NCBI GenBank assembly: GCA_036936605.1 | Contig: JAUPFV010000001.1 | Span: forward strand, 209,729,138-209,793,137 | Length of the DNA: 64,000 nucleotides | Source of the DNA: Limnanthes douglasii subsp. nivea | Lineage: Eukaryota > Streptophyta > Magnoliopsida > Brassicales > Limnanthaceae | Reading direction: 5' to 3' | Shown here: positions 22,950-34,099 of the stretch, one piece after another | Layout of the letters: every line of letters starts with the position of its first letter | Numbering within the stretch: the stretch's first letter is position 1 | Program-made: the position numbers and the translations under genes | The notes under the pieces: generated by a model | What the model was told of the DNA's origin: nothing | What the model saw: the letters and a program-made list of their open reading frames with translations, nothing else | The model's database searches: none

Positions 22950-24179
22950 CGATGAGATGTTCAGATAACAAGGAGAGTTTTTCTGAAGAAATCCGTGACA
23001 ATTTTGGAAAAAAAGAAACACTATTCAGTTCATCACAATACACCCTCATAGAAATCGGCTAGGCGTGACGTTGGTATTGCGAAAATGGCTCATGCCTCTC
23101 AAGCTACACTCACAAAGGGGTCTCAAAGCACACTACTAAATTTCAGAGACAACTCGATGCGGCTAATTGAGGAGCTAGAGATGAAGAAGAATAGTGCACC
23201 GATATAAGGTCAAATATTTGTGTCTCTGGCCAAGCAAGAAGTGACGCTGATAGAGAGAGAAAACAATCCCTAAGGAAAAATATGATGAAAACTCTGCAGC
23301 CAAAAAGTGGGAAAACAAGTGGACGACGTTGAACTATCTTCAATAATATCCAATATCATACGGTTTAACTTTCTCAATATGGAAAATAAATACTTTTTTG
23401 TTCTCTACGACATTATTTATAACTATTATTTCAAAGAGGAATGTGCCAATATTCGGGCACGTTGGAGAATCCAAAGAATAATGGATGTAGGCCTACCAAA
23501 CACAAGAGAGACTCTCCTTTCTGCTACATAGAAATAATTGGTCGTCTACCCAAATGTTTTGAACTGAGGGCTATGGTTCCCACTAGATCACACGATAAGC
23601 CAATACTTTGAGCTGGTGAACTTGTTCCCAAGTCAAGGAAGTCCAAACACTTGGTTCACATTGATGTTGTGCATCGTTGCGTAAGGTTTGCCTAAGATTG
23701 AGATGTTGATGGACCAGTTCATGAAGATTACTCTTGGGAACGAGTATAACGTGATGACTGACCTTCTTGATGTTGAGAAGACTTAGAAGCATCAGTTCTT
23801 CTTTGTTATTGGTTGCTAAGAGATCGACAATAATAATTTTAGAAAAAATAATCGGAGTCGAGTCCCGAAGTAAGTTCATTTCTTGGTGGTTAAAGATGTA
23901 ACTAGTAATAAATTTTACCACTTAAAGCTTATGTTCCTATTCATTTTGCAGCTATACCTGAATCCCAACAATAACATTGAAGGCTGTTGAAGAGACATTT
24001 AGGAAGCTAAACCATTGGCGTGAGGAAAATTGGTTAAACAGGTCCCACAAGTGCTTCACTCCGACCAACCTGGTCCGGAGTAATCTCTGATGCATACAAT
24101 CGCACCTCAATCTATTGTAGGAGCAGTTTGTGACTCTACCTCATGACTCAGAGGTTATCAAGCGCCTAAAAGCTGCTGA
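22950..24179 (+). pseudogene. ORF zone on the far side of Tat-like element 2 (part 1)
   Basis: This + strand stretch is more GC-rich than its surroundings and reads as broken coding sequence, for example a Thr-Leu-Pro-His-Asp-Ser-Glu-Val-Ile-Lys stretch just before 24170. It continues at 28410 once copia D is removed. It lies on the opposite strand to the gag-pol at 30-35 kb. Antisense ORFs next to the 3' end are known in some Tat-lineage elements (Grande/Retand type), which is the basis of this call. No domain is certain. Confidence 0.35.
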
Positions 24180-24386
24180 TCTAGTCTAAAAACAGATTAA
24201 TATACACCGTTTTGAGACAACAGAGATAATGCTCAATCTCAGATCTGATTTATTAGGTAATAGAGAGACTATTAAATAGTCCAAAATTTGAGTAGACAAA
24301 AAGACAGCACAAAGTGAAACGACAATGTGGAAAAGAAACGGACAAATTCAAAAGGACACAATTAAAGTTTGAGATTAAATGCAACA
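24180..24386 (-). repeat. 3' LTR of copia D
   Basis: 207 bp. On the - strand it starts TGTTGCATTTAATC and ends AGACTAGA. It differs from the other LTR only at two C/T positions (within atacaccg and gaaacgga). The terminal dinucleotides are TG and GA, not the usual TG and CA. Confidence 0.93.
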
Positions 24387-24400
24387 CTCTCCCTCCTAAT
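24387..24400 (-). other. Polypurine tract of copia D
   Basis: On the - strand the sequence is aggagggagag, immediately upstream of the LTR start TGTTGC. The tract follows the stop codon of the captured YTH gene by about 70 bases. Confidence 0.85.
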
Positions 24401-24466
24401 CTCAACCTCGTTTACTCAAGTTTTTGACTCCCAATAGTTTCCTCATGTTTTCAAACTTGACAGTAG

Positions 24467-26290
24467 CTAGCATCCATTTGAAACCCCATGTACGAGCTTA
24501 ATATCGTTCAAGGCATTCCCACGTTTAGCAAGGGATACATTTTCAGAAACCTTCACATCCCCACCATTAGCTTCAACTGCGAGAGTAGGTTCCTTTGCAG
24601 ATTCAGAATCAGCATCAACCTTCTCCAATCCATTTGGCAATTCTTTTGTCTCATCCACAGGCTTAGTTTCCCAAACCTGCTTTTGGAACTGTTGTTGCTT
24701 AGCTTTCTTCTCTTGAATTGTCTTTTGCCTACCCACGTAAAAAGTTAGATCATCCAGAATGCAAGTCTTACTGGAGTGATCCTTGAAAATTTTAATCAAT
24801 TTGAGGACTTGCTCTAGCTTGACCTCTTGAGTGTCCCGACTGTTAGTAACAGGTTTGTTCTCATTATTCTCAAGGGTGATATGCTTCAATGAACTGTTGG
24901 GAACATCCTTAACAATGTGCCACTTCACGGGGAAAGAGCCAGTCCACTTGTCTTGCTGCCAATGCTCAACATTTGTTTCAAAATCAACTGGACCGACCAT
25001 CTCCGCAAGGCCAACAAATTGCCCACTTGTATTGACCGAGAGGAAAAGGAAGACTGGACAGTCGCTGGACTTTCCCTTTGCCTCCTGATATGCTGCATCC
25101 AGCTTCTTGTTTCCATTTGGTGTACTCGCCCAAACATTGTACTTGATGCTTTTATGCACATCGTCTTCACTGTAAGATTTTATGACAAAAAATTAGCATC
25201 TGAATATTCCTCAAGGAAGTCCTCCCTGTTATACTGCACACGGTCTGGAAGTGCAGATAATTCTTCCTTGCCCTCGATTTCAGTAGGAGTCTCATTCGTT
25301 GGGGCCCCCTTTTGGTTCTTCAATCCCTTTGCCCTTGGACCTTTGTTGAGTTCATTCAAACCATCCATGTTCTCATTTCCAAAGTAGTAACTGTTACCTC
25401 TTGCCCTGGGCTTATACCTGTCACCAGCAAACCATCCGCGGTCATTTGTTCGCAAGTCGTACCCATTGGAGCCATAGCCCATGCCAGGCCTATTGGTGCT
25501 TCCATATTGACCATATAACTTGTTAGGGTACATCCTGTTAAGGTATCCATGAGTGGTTCCCATGCCTGACATTGGGGTTTGATGGTTCAAATCCATATAT
25601 TGAGAACTTGAACGGAAACTTTGATTCCTTGAAGATTGAACAGTGTTGGCCTTTGAGAAAGTGCTCGACACAGGCCTGTGCTGCCCATCTGAATACTTAG
25701 AGCCATCTTGCCACGGGATAGGAGTATGAAACCCATAAAATCCATACCTTGGATCCTGAGTGGCTGGAAAGCTCCCAGCCAAAGAACCTCTACCATAAGA
25801 ATTATTAGGAGCATGAAATGAATTCTGCAATACTGATTTTACAGGAACCGAACTGTTGTTAACTTTCATCCCACCATTTGAAACCACATTAGAAGCACCA
25901 TTAACAGTTTCAACAAACAATTGCTTTTTCTCAGCAGGAAGTTCACCCTGGGAGGGGTGGACCACAGTAGAATTAAAAGGAACACTGTTTGGAGTCATCG
26001 GCTGGAAATATGTGGGATACTGGTAGTGTTGAGGGGCGTATAAATGACCATCGTTACCAACAGTAGGAACAGGAGTAGTAGCAGGTGAATATGGGGTATA
26101 AGGTGCATAGCCATAGCCTTGGTGATAGACGTCAGCATAAACTCCGGATGGCATGTCAACACCCTCTGAATTCAGGTAGCTCGGATAGTCCTCCTAGTCA
26201 GTACCTCCTCCGTAATAGTAAGCATGAGATCCATAACCATCTTCCTTTTGCTGCAATTCATCTTGTCGCAACAGGCATAATACTCTGAGA
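24467..26290 (-). pseudogene. Captured intronless YTH-domain (ECT-type m6A reader) gene copy
   Basis: ECT proteins bind N6-methyladenosine in mRNA through the YTH domain. This copy begins near 26260 (SHAYYYGGGTD), has one TAG at 26196-26194 where a Trp is expected, and stays in frame to about 25187. There one base is lost and the frame shifts. It ends at the stop at 24467. The Tyr/Gly/Pro-rich N-terminal region (YGYAPYTPYSPA and on) is followed by the YTH domain (~25190-24750), with KYNVWAST, SGQFVGLAEMVGP and DKWTGSFPVKWHIVKD, so the Trp residues of the methyl-A cage are present. The tail ends GVSNGC. The absence of introns indicates capture from a spliced RNA. The first ~100 residues of a typical ECT protein are missing. 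Confidence 0.88.
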
Positions 26291-26700
26291 ACCAAAGACA
26301 GATTTACTTTCTCGACATTTGTTGTACCAGTTAGTCTCGCCATAGAATCAAATTGAGGCCTAATAACAAGCTCCCTAATGCATTTCCATACATCAGTTAG
26401 ATTCGGGTTGTTGGCTGGATCAACATTTAAACATGCATGAAGAATATTAACAACTGAATCAAAAACTTCAACAACATTTGTTTCCGAGAGTAAACCGACT
26501 CTATCCATCATACCTTTACTTGAACAAACAGAACTTAAACAATCATCTTCACTTTCTTTTGCAACAATACGATTTATGGTATCAACAAGTTCACCAACAA
26601 ACTCTTTACCAAGAAGAAGTCTATACATAATACAACAAACTAACCAAACATCAAAGCTGAACCCAGCTGAATACAGAAGAACATCGGCTTCTACGTCAAT
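26260..26700 (-). pseudogene. Captured kinase-like host gene fragment
   Basis: After MVEGI the pre-integrase homology stops and the same frame continues as FSFDVWLVCCIMYRLLLG and later CLNVDPANNPNLTDVWKCI-REL, resembling the last third of a protein kinase domain (D-V-W-S-x-G-C and the C-terminal R-P region). From memory this looks most like plant RING-kinase-WD40 proteins, but that assignment needs a search. There is no intron. The fragment is about 145 codons, with both edges fused in frame to neighbours: copia on one side, ECT on the other. Confidence 0.6.
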
Positions 26701-28152
26701 TCCTTCTACCATCTGGTGCTTAGACATGAGAGCCATGGCTTGATAATTGACGTGCCCAGGACGGGCATGCCACAATCTCGTGATGTCATCCGCTTTAGTC
26801 ATCACGCATTCCGGTTTGTTAGTCTCAATAATAATTTTGTAAAGTCGATTGGCAGATCGTTTTACCTTCATCAATAATCTGTCTTTGTTGTCGTAGATCC
26901 TCAGAAATTCTCCCTAGAGTTCCACATTATTGCCTTCTTCAGAAATCTGTCCCAATGATATGATGTTATTACGTAGACTAGGTATATAAAACACCTCTCG
27001 CAACATCTTTTCTTCTCCATTTTTGCACAGTAATATCACAGTGCCCTTTCCTTTTATCTCGACTTTTGAACCATCTCCAAAACGCACTACACCAGATATA
27101 CTCTCATCCAGTTCTGCAAACTTTTCTTTAAAATATGTCATATGACTGCTTGCACCATTGTCCAGGTACCAGACATTCGATTCGCCTGCACATTCTCCAT
27201 GCCTTGGAAGTTGAGTAGATAGCAGTTTGTCCTCATTCATGAGAAGCTTTGACGAGCCTTTATCATGTTTGGCCAAGAGTAGGGCCATTTCATCATCTTC
27301 CATCGCAGCCAAATTCGCCTCCGCTTCTTGTGTTTCCTTGTGTTTCCTTGGTTTCCTGCATTCTGAGGCAAAGTGACCATAGATATTACAGTTGAAGCAT
27401 TTGATAACACTCTTGTCAAACTTTCCACGGCCTCTCTGCATTGTGGATCTGTCACCATTGTTTCGCCTCAGCCATTCTTCACGCGTCAATAGAAGCTTTT
27501 TGTTGGCTCCTTCTCGTTTAGCCCATTCCTCTTCTGTCAACATGAGTTGAATCTCCTTCGTTTCTGTCCTTCCTTTTACTCGTTCTTCATGTGCCTTGAG
27601 TGAACCCACAGCTTCTTCGACAATCATGCTCTCGATGTCTCCAAATTGCTCCAGTGTTGAAGTTATCTGTAGGAATCTGGCAGGGACAGCACGCAGAAGT
27701 TTCTTTACGACGTATGATTCTTCCATCGTTTCCCCCAAAGCTCGAATATTTGTAACGAGGCTATTCATTCTCATGTGAAAATCTTCAAAATTTTCATTGT
27801 CACCCATATTCAGCATTTCGAATTCAGATTTTAGGGTTTGAATCCGTGCCTTCTTTGCTTTGTCTGCACCTTGGCATAAGGTTTTTATCATATCCCAGGC
27901 GTCCTTCGCTGTTCCCTTGTTCGCAATTGAGAGCAATACATCTTCGGGAATTGCCTGATACACCATTGCTAGCGCTATCTTATCTGTCTTCTCTTCGACA
28001 GCAACATTGGGATCTTTTGGCTCTACTGCATTCCAGACCCCTTACGCTTGCATATAAACTTTTATTTTGATAGCCCAAGCCGTATAATTACTTCTATCCA
28101 GCATTGGGTAGCTCAGGCCGTACGAACCTCCTTTTCCTTTGTTCACCTCCAT
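26700..28152 (-). pseudogene. Copia D gag, protease and pre-integrase region
   Basis: The start ATG is at 28152-28150, about 36 bases inside the PBS. The frame has a TAA at 28044-28042 (QA-stop-GVWNAVEP), is open from 27966 to 26914, has a TAG at 26916-26914, and then continues into pre-integrase sequence. Domains: gag of the UBN2 type, zinc knuckle CFNCNIYGHFASEC (27399-27358), protease active site WYLDNGASSHMT (near 27150), FYIPSLRNNIISLGQ, and LWHARPGHVNYQAM of the pre-integrase domain. Nothing beyond MVEGI belongs to copia. The two stops look like single C-to-T type changes. Confidence 0.9.
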
Positions 28153-28187
28153 CGTTAGTGAAACAAATACGTCTGCTAAGACCTTCA

Positions 28188-28200
28188 GGCTCTGATACCA
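28188..28200 (-). other. Primer binding site of copia D
   Basis: On the - strand TGGTATCAGAGC begins two bases after the 5' LTR end (actagatt then TGG). It is a 12-base match to the complement of initiator tRNA-Met. Confidence 0.92.
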
Positions 28201-28202
28201 AA

Positions 28203-28409
28203 TCTAGTCTAAAAACAGATTAATATACATCGTTTTGAGACAACAGAGATAATGCTCAATCTCAGATCTGATTTATTAGGTAATAGAGAGACTATTAAAT
28301 AGTCCAAAATTTGAGTAGACAAAAAGACAGCACAAAGTGAAACGACAATGTGGAAAAGAAATGGACAAATTCAAAAGGACACAATTAAAGTTTGAGATTA
28401 AATGCAACA
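28203..28409 (-). repeat. 5' LTR of copia D
   Basis: 207 bp, nearly identical to 24180-24386. Transcription would start here and run leftward through gag and the captured genes. No strong TATA box was picked out. Confidence 0.93.
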
Positions 28410-29643
28410 GCTGATGGCCGAGTTTTTCTTCCGACCGAGTTTTTCTTCCGACCAAGAAAAGGGCCCCAACTCATAGAGTAAAAAAAGATAAGACTGATAG
28501 TTTGGGCAAAACAATATTGACTGCAAGTTCCGTAGAAGTGAAACAAACTGATAAAACAACATATAAGGTTGTTGAGGCTACCGCGAGTCAAATACAAGAA
28601 GAAACCATGACCTTGAAAATAAAAAAAGCATCACACGCACCAATGGATAACAATGAGAAAGGAAAAAGTAGTGAGAAAAATAAAACGTTAAATACACTAC
28701 AGATTAAACGACTATCCTTCTTATGCTCGATCGTCAGAAGGCTCAAGCATCCAAAAATCATTCCTCGTTTCCTCTAGAGAAGGATCAGCAAGTTCTTGAG
28801 GTTTAAAGTCCTAGTGGTAGTCTACAAGAGCATGTTATTGAAATCGAACAATAATATTCTCTAACTCCGAGGAGCTCTACCAGTACTAAATCATTTTTTC
28901 TTATAGAATTGGAAGCCTACTCATGTGCTCTTCACCATCTTGTGAAAATGATTGCTTGATTGGAAAGAGAAGCAACAGATCAAAAAGACACCATAACATC
29001 TCTTTAGTAAGAGTGAGCCCGACTAGAATACCATGGCAGAATAGAGAGACCATGTAGATAATCAAGAATGCCAGGTCAAATTGGTTGAAAAAAAACCTCA
29101 CGGAGAAACAAATCCATTTTTGAAGTTAAGATTGTCGCTCTGGAGTCTTCTTAGAAGATGAGACTCGAAAATATCAGGAGGCGGAAAATGAATATGACAT
29201 TTAGACATATTCATTTAAAAAGATAGTAGATAAGCACAAGAGGACTATTAAGAAACCTGAGGAGGATCTGACTTCAATCAAGGACTAAACTGCATAAGAC
29301 GAAGAGGATGCGGTTGATGCTTATGTTGGGGAATGTATAAGCTCTTTAGATAAGCATGATGCTAAATTTAAATGCTACTTGGACTCAAATTTCATAAAGT
29401 TTTCTTAGAGTTAAACATTGTATTTTTTGTGAGATGGAACCCGAAGAAAAACTTAATGCTGACATCTTGTTTGAAGATGACAAAGAAGAAACTTTAGAGT
29501 TAGAAAGCGGAGATGGCGAGTATGCGAATGAAGAATACGAAGACGAAAATTTTAGGGAGGATCACCAGTTATCGAAGCCTAAGGATGAGGGCAAAACAAC
29601 CGGCGACCAAGTCGATGTAGATAAATTCAATTGTGTTAAATAA
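28410..29643 (+). pseudogene. ORF zone on the far side of Tat-like element 2 (part 2)
   Basis: This continues 22950-24179. A coiled-coil-like, Lys/Glu-rich reading with several stops ends in an open frame at 29434-29643 whose product is very acidic (EDDKEETLELESGDGEY and on). Acidic C-termini are common in plant transposon-associated ORFs of this kind. Family assignment is inference from position and composition only. Confidence 0.35.
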
Positions 29644-29875
29644 TATCCTCATATGGCCTTTTTTTAATCTCATCATATATTTTTATATCTTTGAGATTCA
29701 TGTATTTGGTCGGCCATGGTACGTTGTACGTGCATTTGGAATTTATAAATATTAATTATTGTTATTCACTTTGATTTGTACCATTGTACAAATTTATTAT
29801 TTTGTAGCTATGTCTTCAAAAACTTTCTACTTGAGGGTAATTGATCCCAAACCGGTCACCAAAGCACTCTTTGAA

Positions 29876-30190
29876 CGTGACCAACTAGTGTAGAAACCTT
29901 TTAATTGTGATCAACTAGTGTTGGAAAGTTTTATTGTGACCAACAAGGGTTAGAACTTTTTATTGTGACCAACTAGTGTTGGAAGATTTACACTTGACCA
30001 ACTATTGTTGGAACCTTTTAATTATGACCAACTAGTGTTGGAAGCTTTACACTTGACCAACTAGTGTTGGAACCTTTACATATGACCAACTAGTGCGAAA
30101 CCTTTAAAATGTGACCAACTAGGGTTTGAATCTTTATATTTGACTAACTAGTGTTGGAACCTTTACACTTGACCAACTAGTGTTGGAAAT
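29876..30190 (+). repeat. 29-bp tandem array with palindromic core, 11 copies
   Basis: Eleven units of 28-30 bp with consensus tgaccaactagtgttggaa plus a T/A-rich spacer (cctttacact). The core CCAACTAGTGTTGG is a near-perfect inverted repeat around CTAG. The array lies between the antisense ORF zone and the pol of the Tat-like element, where Tat elements are known to carry tandem repeats in their 3' untranslated region. Confidence 0.9.
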
Positions 30191-30520
30191 ATCTGCACCG
30201 ACTAAAATTGAGATATGAATATAGATGGCAATTTTTTTTATAGTAGCCGACTATGTTGATACCTTATTAATAACTTAGTGTTCCACCAAAATAAAGTGCT
30301 CGATGTTCTATAGGTGACGAAGTGGGTTATCCTCTTAATCTCTTAGTTGGTGTTACTCTAGTTTAAACCTTTCAGTAACCGAATAAGGCATTTCCCAATT
30401 TTGTCGTAGTTTTTATAACAGTTTATCTTTAGTGTACATGAAGACCTTTTTTAGAACTTTATCTCCCTCCCTGAATTATCTCTTTCAAACTTAGGACGCA
30501 TACCTCATTCTCATCAGATT

Positions 30521-31290
30521 CTAATAATGTATAGAATTTAGATACACCTTTGTTATTTTTTCCTCAATTATGTCCAATTTGGCTCTTGGGCCTTCATCAT
30601 TATCAGGTTTAGAGTAGTTCATGATTTTAAAGTATGGAAGGGTGGCCTTAGTTGAGAGTACTGCATCTATTCCATAAACCAATGCAAAAGGAGATGATTT
30701 GGATTGTTGTTCAGGGTGTAGTTCGGTAAGCACACAATACTTCTTGTAAATAATTTGGCAATTTTTGGGAGACCCTTTCAGTTTTTTTCTCACTACATAG
30801 AGGATAGTTATGTGTGTAACCTCTACTTTCACATTAGAATGCTGATGAAAAGATGTTGAAAAACAATGTTGAATACCTCGGGAAGAACAAGCACCTTCCA
30901 TCTTTCTTTCTTTTCAAACAGAGGGAAATTATCTATGGTGTTTGTTTTTTGGACTTTAAACCTGTGGCATATGTTAGACTAATTCTACCAATTTAGAGAA
31001 ATAATTAACAACTACGATGATGGTTTGGCGTCCTTATAAGTCCATAAGAAAAGGTCCAACCAAGTATAAACCATATTTGTTAAAAGGCAATACTTTGGAA
31101 ATTAATTCAAGTGGTACTACTGGTACATGTATTGCATTATCAAATTATTGGTAGGTGTCGCTCCGTCGCAATAATTCTTTGGCATCCGTCATAATGGATG
31201 TCCATTGATACCTGACCAATACATTCATTCTCGTCATTATTTTAAAGCCACAATGGGTTGATCTATCTCCATCAAACGAGTCATATAGCA
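30521..31290 (-). pseudogene. Tat element 2 integrase remnant
   Basis: The upstream part reads VRYQWTSIMTDAKELLRRSD, then IHVPVVPLELISKVLPFNKY and DLYGRQTIIVVVNYFSKLVE, the zinc-binding and catalytic core region with the first Asp replaced. The open frame 30901-30521 carries HPEQQSKSSPFALVYGIDAVL, the conserved C-terminal signature of Tat integrases. A deletion or frameshift lies between. Confidence 0.75.
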
Positions 31291-31779
31291 TCATATGTGA
31301 CTCATTAACTTTGAGGCACCGTAATAGTGGTTAACTTAAATGGTTTTGTTAAGGGATATCTCTAATGATTGTGAAACCATGTGACTTGAAACTTAGTATT
31401 TTAGCCAAAGGTTTATCAATCAACATAGTCCCGTTGATTAGAAATTATTTAAGTTTGTACCTCTAATCTTTCTCCCATTGTCAAAATTTAGAACTTTTTT
31501 TTGGTATCTAATTTATGTTTGGAAACTGGTGTTATCCAAGGTTAATATTGTTCAAGTATCTATGGATACCTTTTAGTATATGAGATAGTTTTCAAGGAAT
31601 CTGTCACATAATTTTCGGCCCGGTGAACATGTTCATACTTGATGCACTCAACGAAAGTTGTTAATTATTTCAATACATTTAGGTATTTTACCAAATGATT
31701 TTTCCTTGCTTCGGCATGGCCCGATGCATAGTTGATAAGAAGATGCTAATCACTTATTAGACCAAACTTATTAGTACTA

Positions 31780-32600
31780 TAAATTTTCACAACTCGTAAC
31801 CCGACCACGACTGCTTCGTATTTTCTCTCATTGTTAGATGCCTTGAAGCCAAAACGTATTTCTTGGTACATCGTGTCTCCAAATGGGTCTACCAACCAAA
31901 CCCCCGCTCTACAACTCAAAATGCTTGATCCCCCATTGTTTCAAATTACCTATTTGGCATGAGACATATCAATATCTGGTTCCAGCTCAGGTCATTCCAG
32001 ATGAAATTGGACTAGAAAATTTACCAACATATGCGCATTAATTGTACTTTGAAGTTCAAATTCGATGTTTTAGTCTTATAATTGAATCGAGCATTTAGTC
32101 ATTTGACTTGATAATCTGGAATTTGCAACACATATAAGTGGAAATGAGGTATGAACCATAATAGAATATGTTTGGAATATAGTCTCGATTTTCATGCTGC
32201 CACCATTGGAGCCAAGGCTAGTTTTTCCAAATTCAAGTATATTTTCAGCATCCAATAGACTTTTATATACGTAATAAAAACGTTGTGGATAAATTTCGAC
32301 CTCTTTGACTAAACATTCACTTACTGCATAATCCAACAAAGCGATATAGACTTACAAATTTTATCCCACATTAGTTTTGGACAAAAGTTATAGAGAAGAC
32401 AAATGTTCTTTTATTTTAGTTAAGGCTTCATCACATTCTGGAGTACAAATGAACCGATTCATCTTCAATAGAACTTGAAAAGATGGTGCCCATTTGTCTA
32501 AAGACCTTGATATGAAAATATTTTAAGTCATTAATCTTCCGGTTAAAATTTGTATCTCTTTGATGGATCAACTTCATTTTTCATTTTGCTCACTATATAG
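31780..32600 (-). pseudogene. Tat element 2 RNase H regions and RT tail
   Basis: At 32560-32380 the - strand reads LTGRLMT then DKWAPSFQVLLKMNRF and TPECDEALTKIKEHL, the connection after RT. 32339-32076 is a broken RNase H. Near 31860-31800, FGFKASNNERKYEAVVVGL is the second RNase H (usual T-N-N-E-A-E-Y-E-A). 31290-31780 between this and integrase has no readable domain. Confidence 0.65.
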
Positions 32601-32800
32601 CCCAAGAATTTTCGGGATCTATTAGATCATCTACAAAATCTGACTATGAAGTAGACTCTTGTAGCGCTATTTTTTATTCATTTCAATATTTTGGCGACTA
32701 CAGACAACTCCCACCTGATTTCTGATTACATATTTCAAACATTGATGGATATTTGAGGCAATAACATTAATTCTTGATAACCATGACGTATAAAATTATA

Positions 32801-33600
32801 TTATACTAGGTTCATGCATCCACCACTATAAATAGTACTTTTAGTATTTTTCTTTAAAATCCATCGGCCTAACAATACACCACCCTCAAATTCTCCAATA
32901 ACATTGACAATGATCCCGGTGAACTCCACTATTATTCTATATGGCCAGAGTTTGACAAAAGGGTTTTCTTTTTGCTTGTAACGGTTCACGAGTAAGATGT
33001 TTGCCGAACTGCCCGTACCAATTAAGATCTTTTGGATATCAGTTTCCTCAATAGACAATTCGATTACATCAACATCCTCGTGAGACCCAATAACCTTCCT
33101 TAAATCATCATCATAAAAAAGAATAAAAGACATCAATATCGGTAAAGGTAGGCTATAATTCTTCCATTTAACCGGGTTACTAAACTTACAACACATTTTT
33201 TTTCACGAGTATCTTGAGCATTCTTTCACGGTATCCCCACAAAAAAATAATCAGTGATTGGAAGAATTTACATAAAACTTTGAATTTCCCCTTAGTTTTG
33301 GGTTCATCAACTACTAGGATACTCATTTGGTTATTATCGGGGACTAAATACTTTGCATCTACATCAAAATCATTAAAATATCCGGTTATGACCATTGTAT
33401 TTTCCTGCTTTTGTTCACTATGGATTACCACTCTCGAGACCATTGTTTGGTTACTCACCGGAGCTTGCTGCCGACCCCATGACCGAGCCTTGGAAAAGGT
33501 AGTTAGCTTTTCATTCATAATAATATTTTAAATTTCATGTTTCAGTGTTATGCAGTCCCTCGTATCGTGGCCTATATTGTTATGATACTTATAAAATGGT
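32801..33600 (-). pseudogene. Tat element 2 protease and gag C-terminus
   Basis: The frame 33196-32801 holds DIQKILIGTGSSANILL, where the catalytic Asp of D-x-G-S-S is replaced by Gly, so the protease is dead. The frame 33518-33186 is the linker before it. At 33600-33540, FYKYHNNIGHDTRDC is the Tat gag knuckle-like motif (H-x-x-x-G-H-x-T-x-D-C). RT should follow the protease but is missing down to about 32600. Confidence 0.65.
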
Positions 33601-34099
33601 TATTCCGTCCTTTTTTTAGACTCTGGATCAGAAATTATTTCTTAAACTGAACAAACTTCCGCGTCTTATAAAAAATAATAGCGATGATTACCGTCAATTC
33701 AATATAATTATCGGGTCGGACCCATAAACTTATTCTAGGCCTATGTTGCTAACAGTGGGGATATTAATTTACCATAGGTTGATGCGGGATACGATTTGCG
33801 GTTTTTAGGTGAAAAATAGTAGATGCAGAAGACTGTTGATAAATTGGGGAAAAAACTATGGGATTTGTCTTTACTCTTCCATTTTATGCTCCTCGAACTG
33901 AGCAAGTATAACCTCAAATTTTAGGGGGTTTTTCATGGTCACCTTATCTATCAAATCTCCGGGAAGAACTTCATGTCCTGAAAGAAGCAATAGTTACTTG
34001 CTCATAACAATCATATAGACTATTATTTGCAAGAACGAAGCGTTTGGTGTAATAATTCAAACTCTTCTCAACCAGCTGGAGGTACTGGATTATTGTGTC

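Larger units (their letters stand above)
24180..28409 (-). mobile_element. Young copia element D carrying captured host genes
   Basis: A structurally complete element: 207-bp LTRs that differ at two positions, TSD GCTGA at 24175-24179 and 28410-28414, PBS at 28189 and a purine-rich tract next to the 3' LTR. In the - strand direction it holds gag, protease and the pre-integrase domain. Then, in place of integrase, RT and RNase H, it holds a kinase-like fragment and a nearly complete intronless YTH-domain gene. It must depend on another element for reverse transcription and integration. It sits in the + strand ORF zone of Tat-like element 2. Confidence 0.93.

Noticed and set aside
24488..25550. 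Several + strand open frames up to 156 codons
   Set aside because: They are shadows of the YTH gene copy on the - strand, kept open by its biased codon composition.
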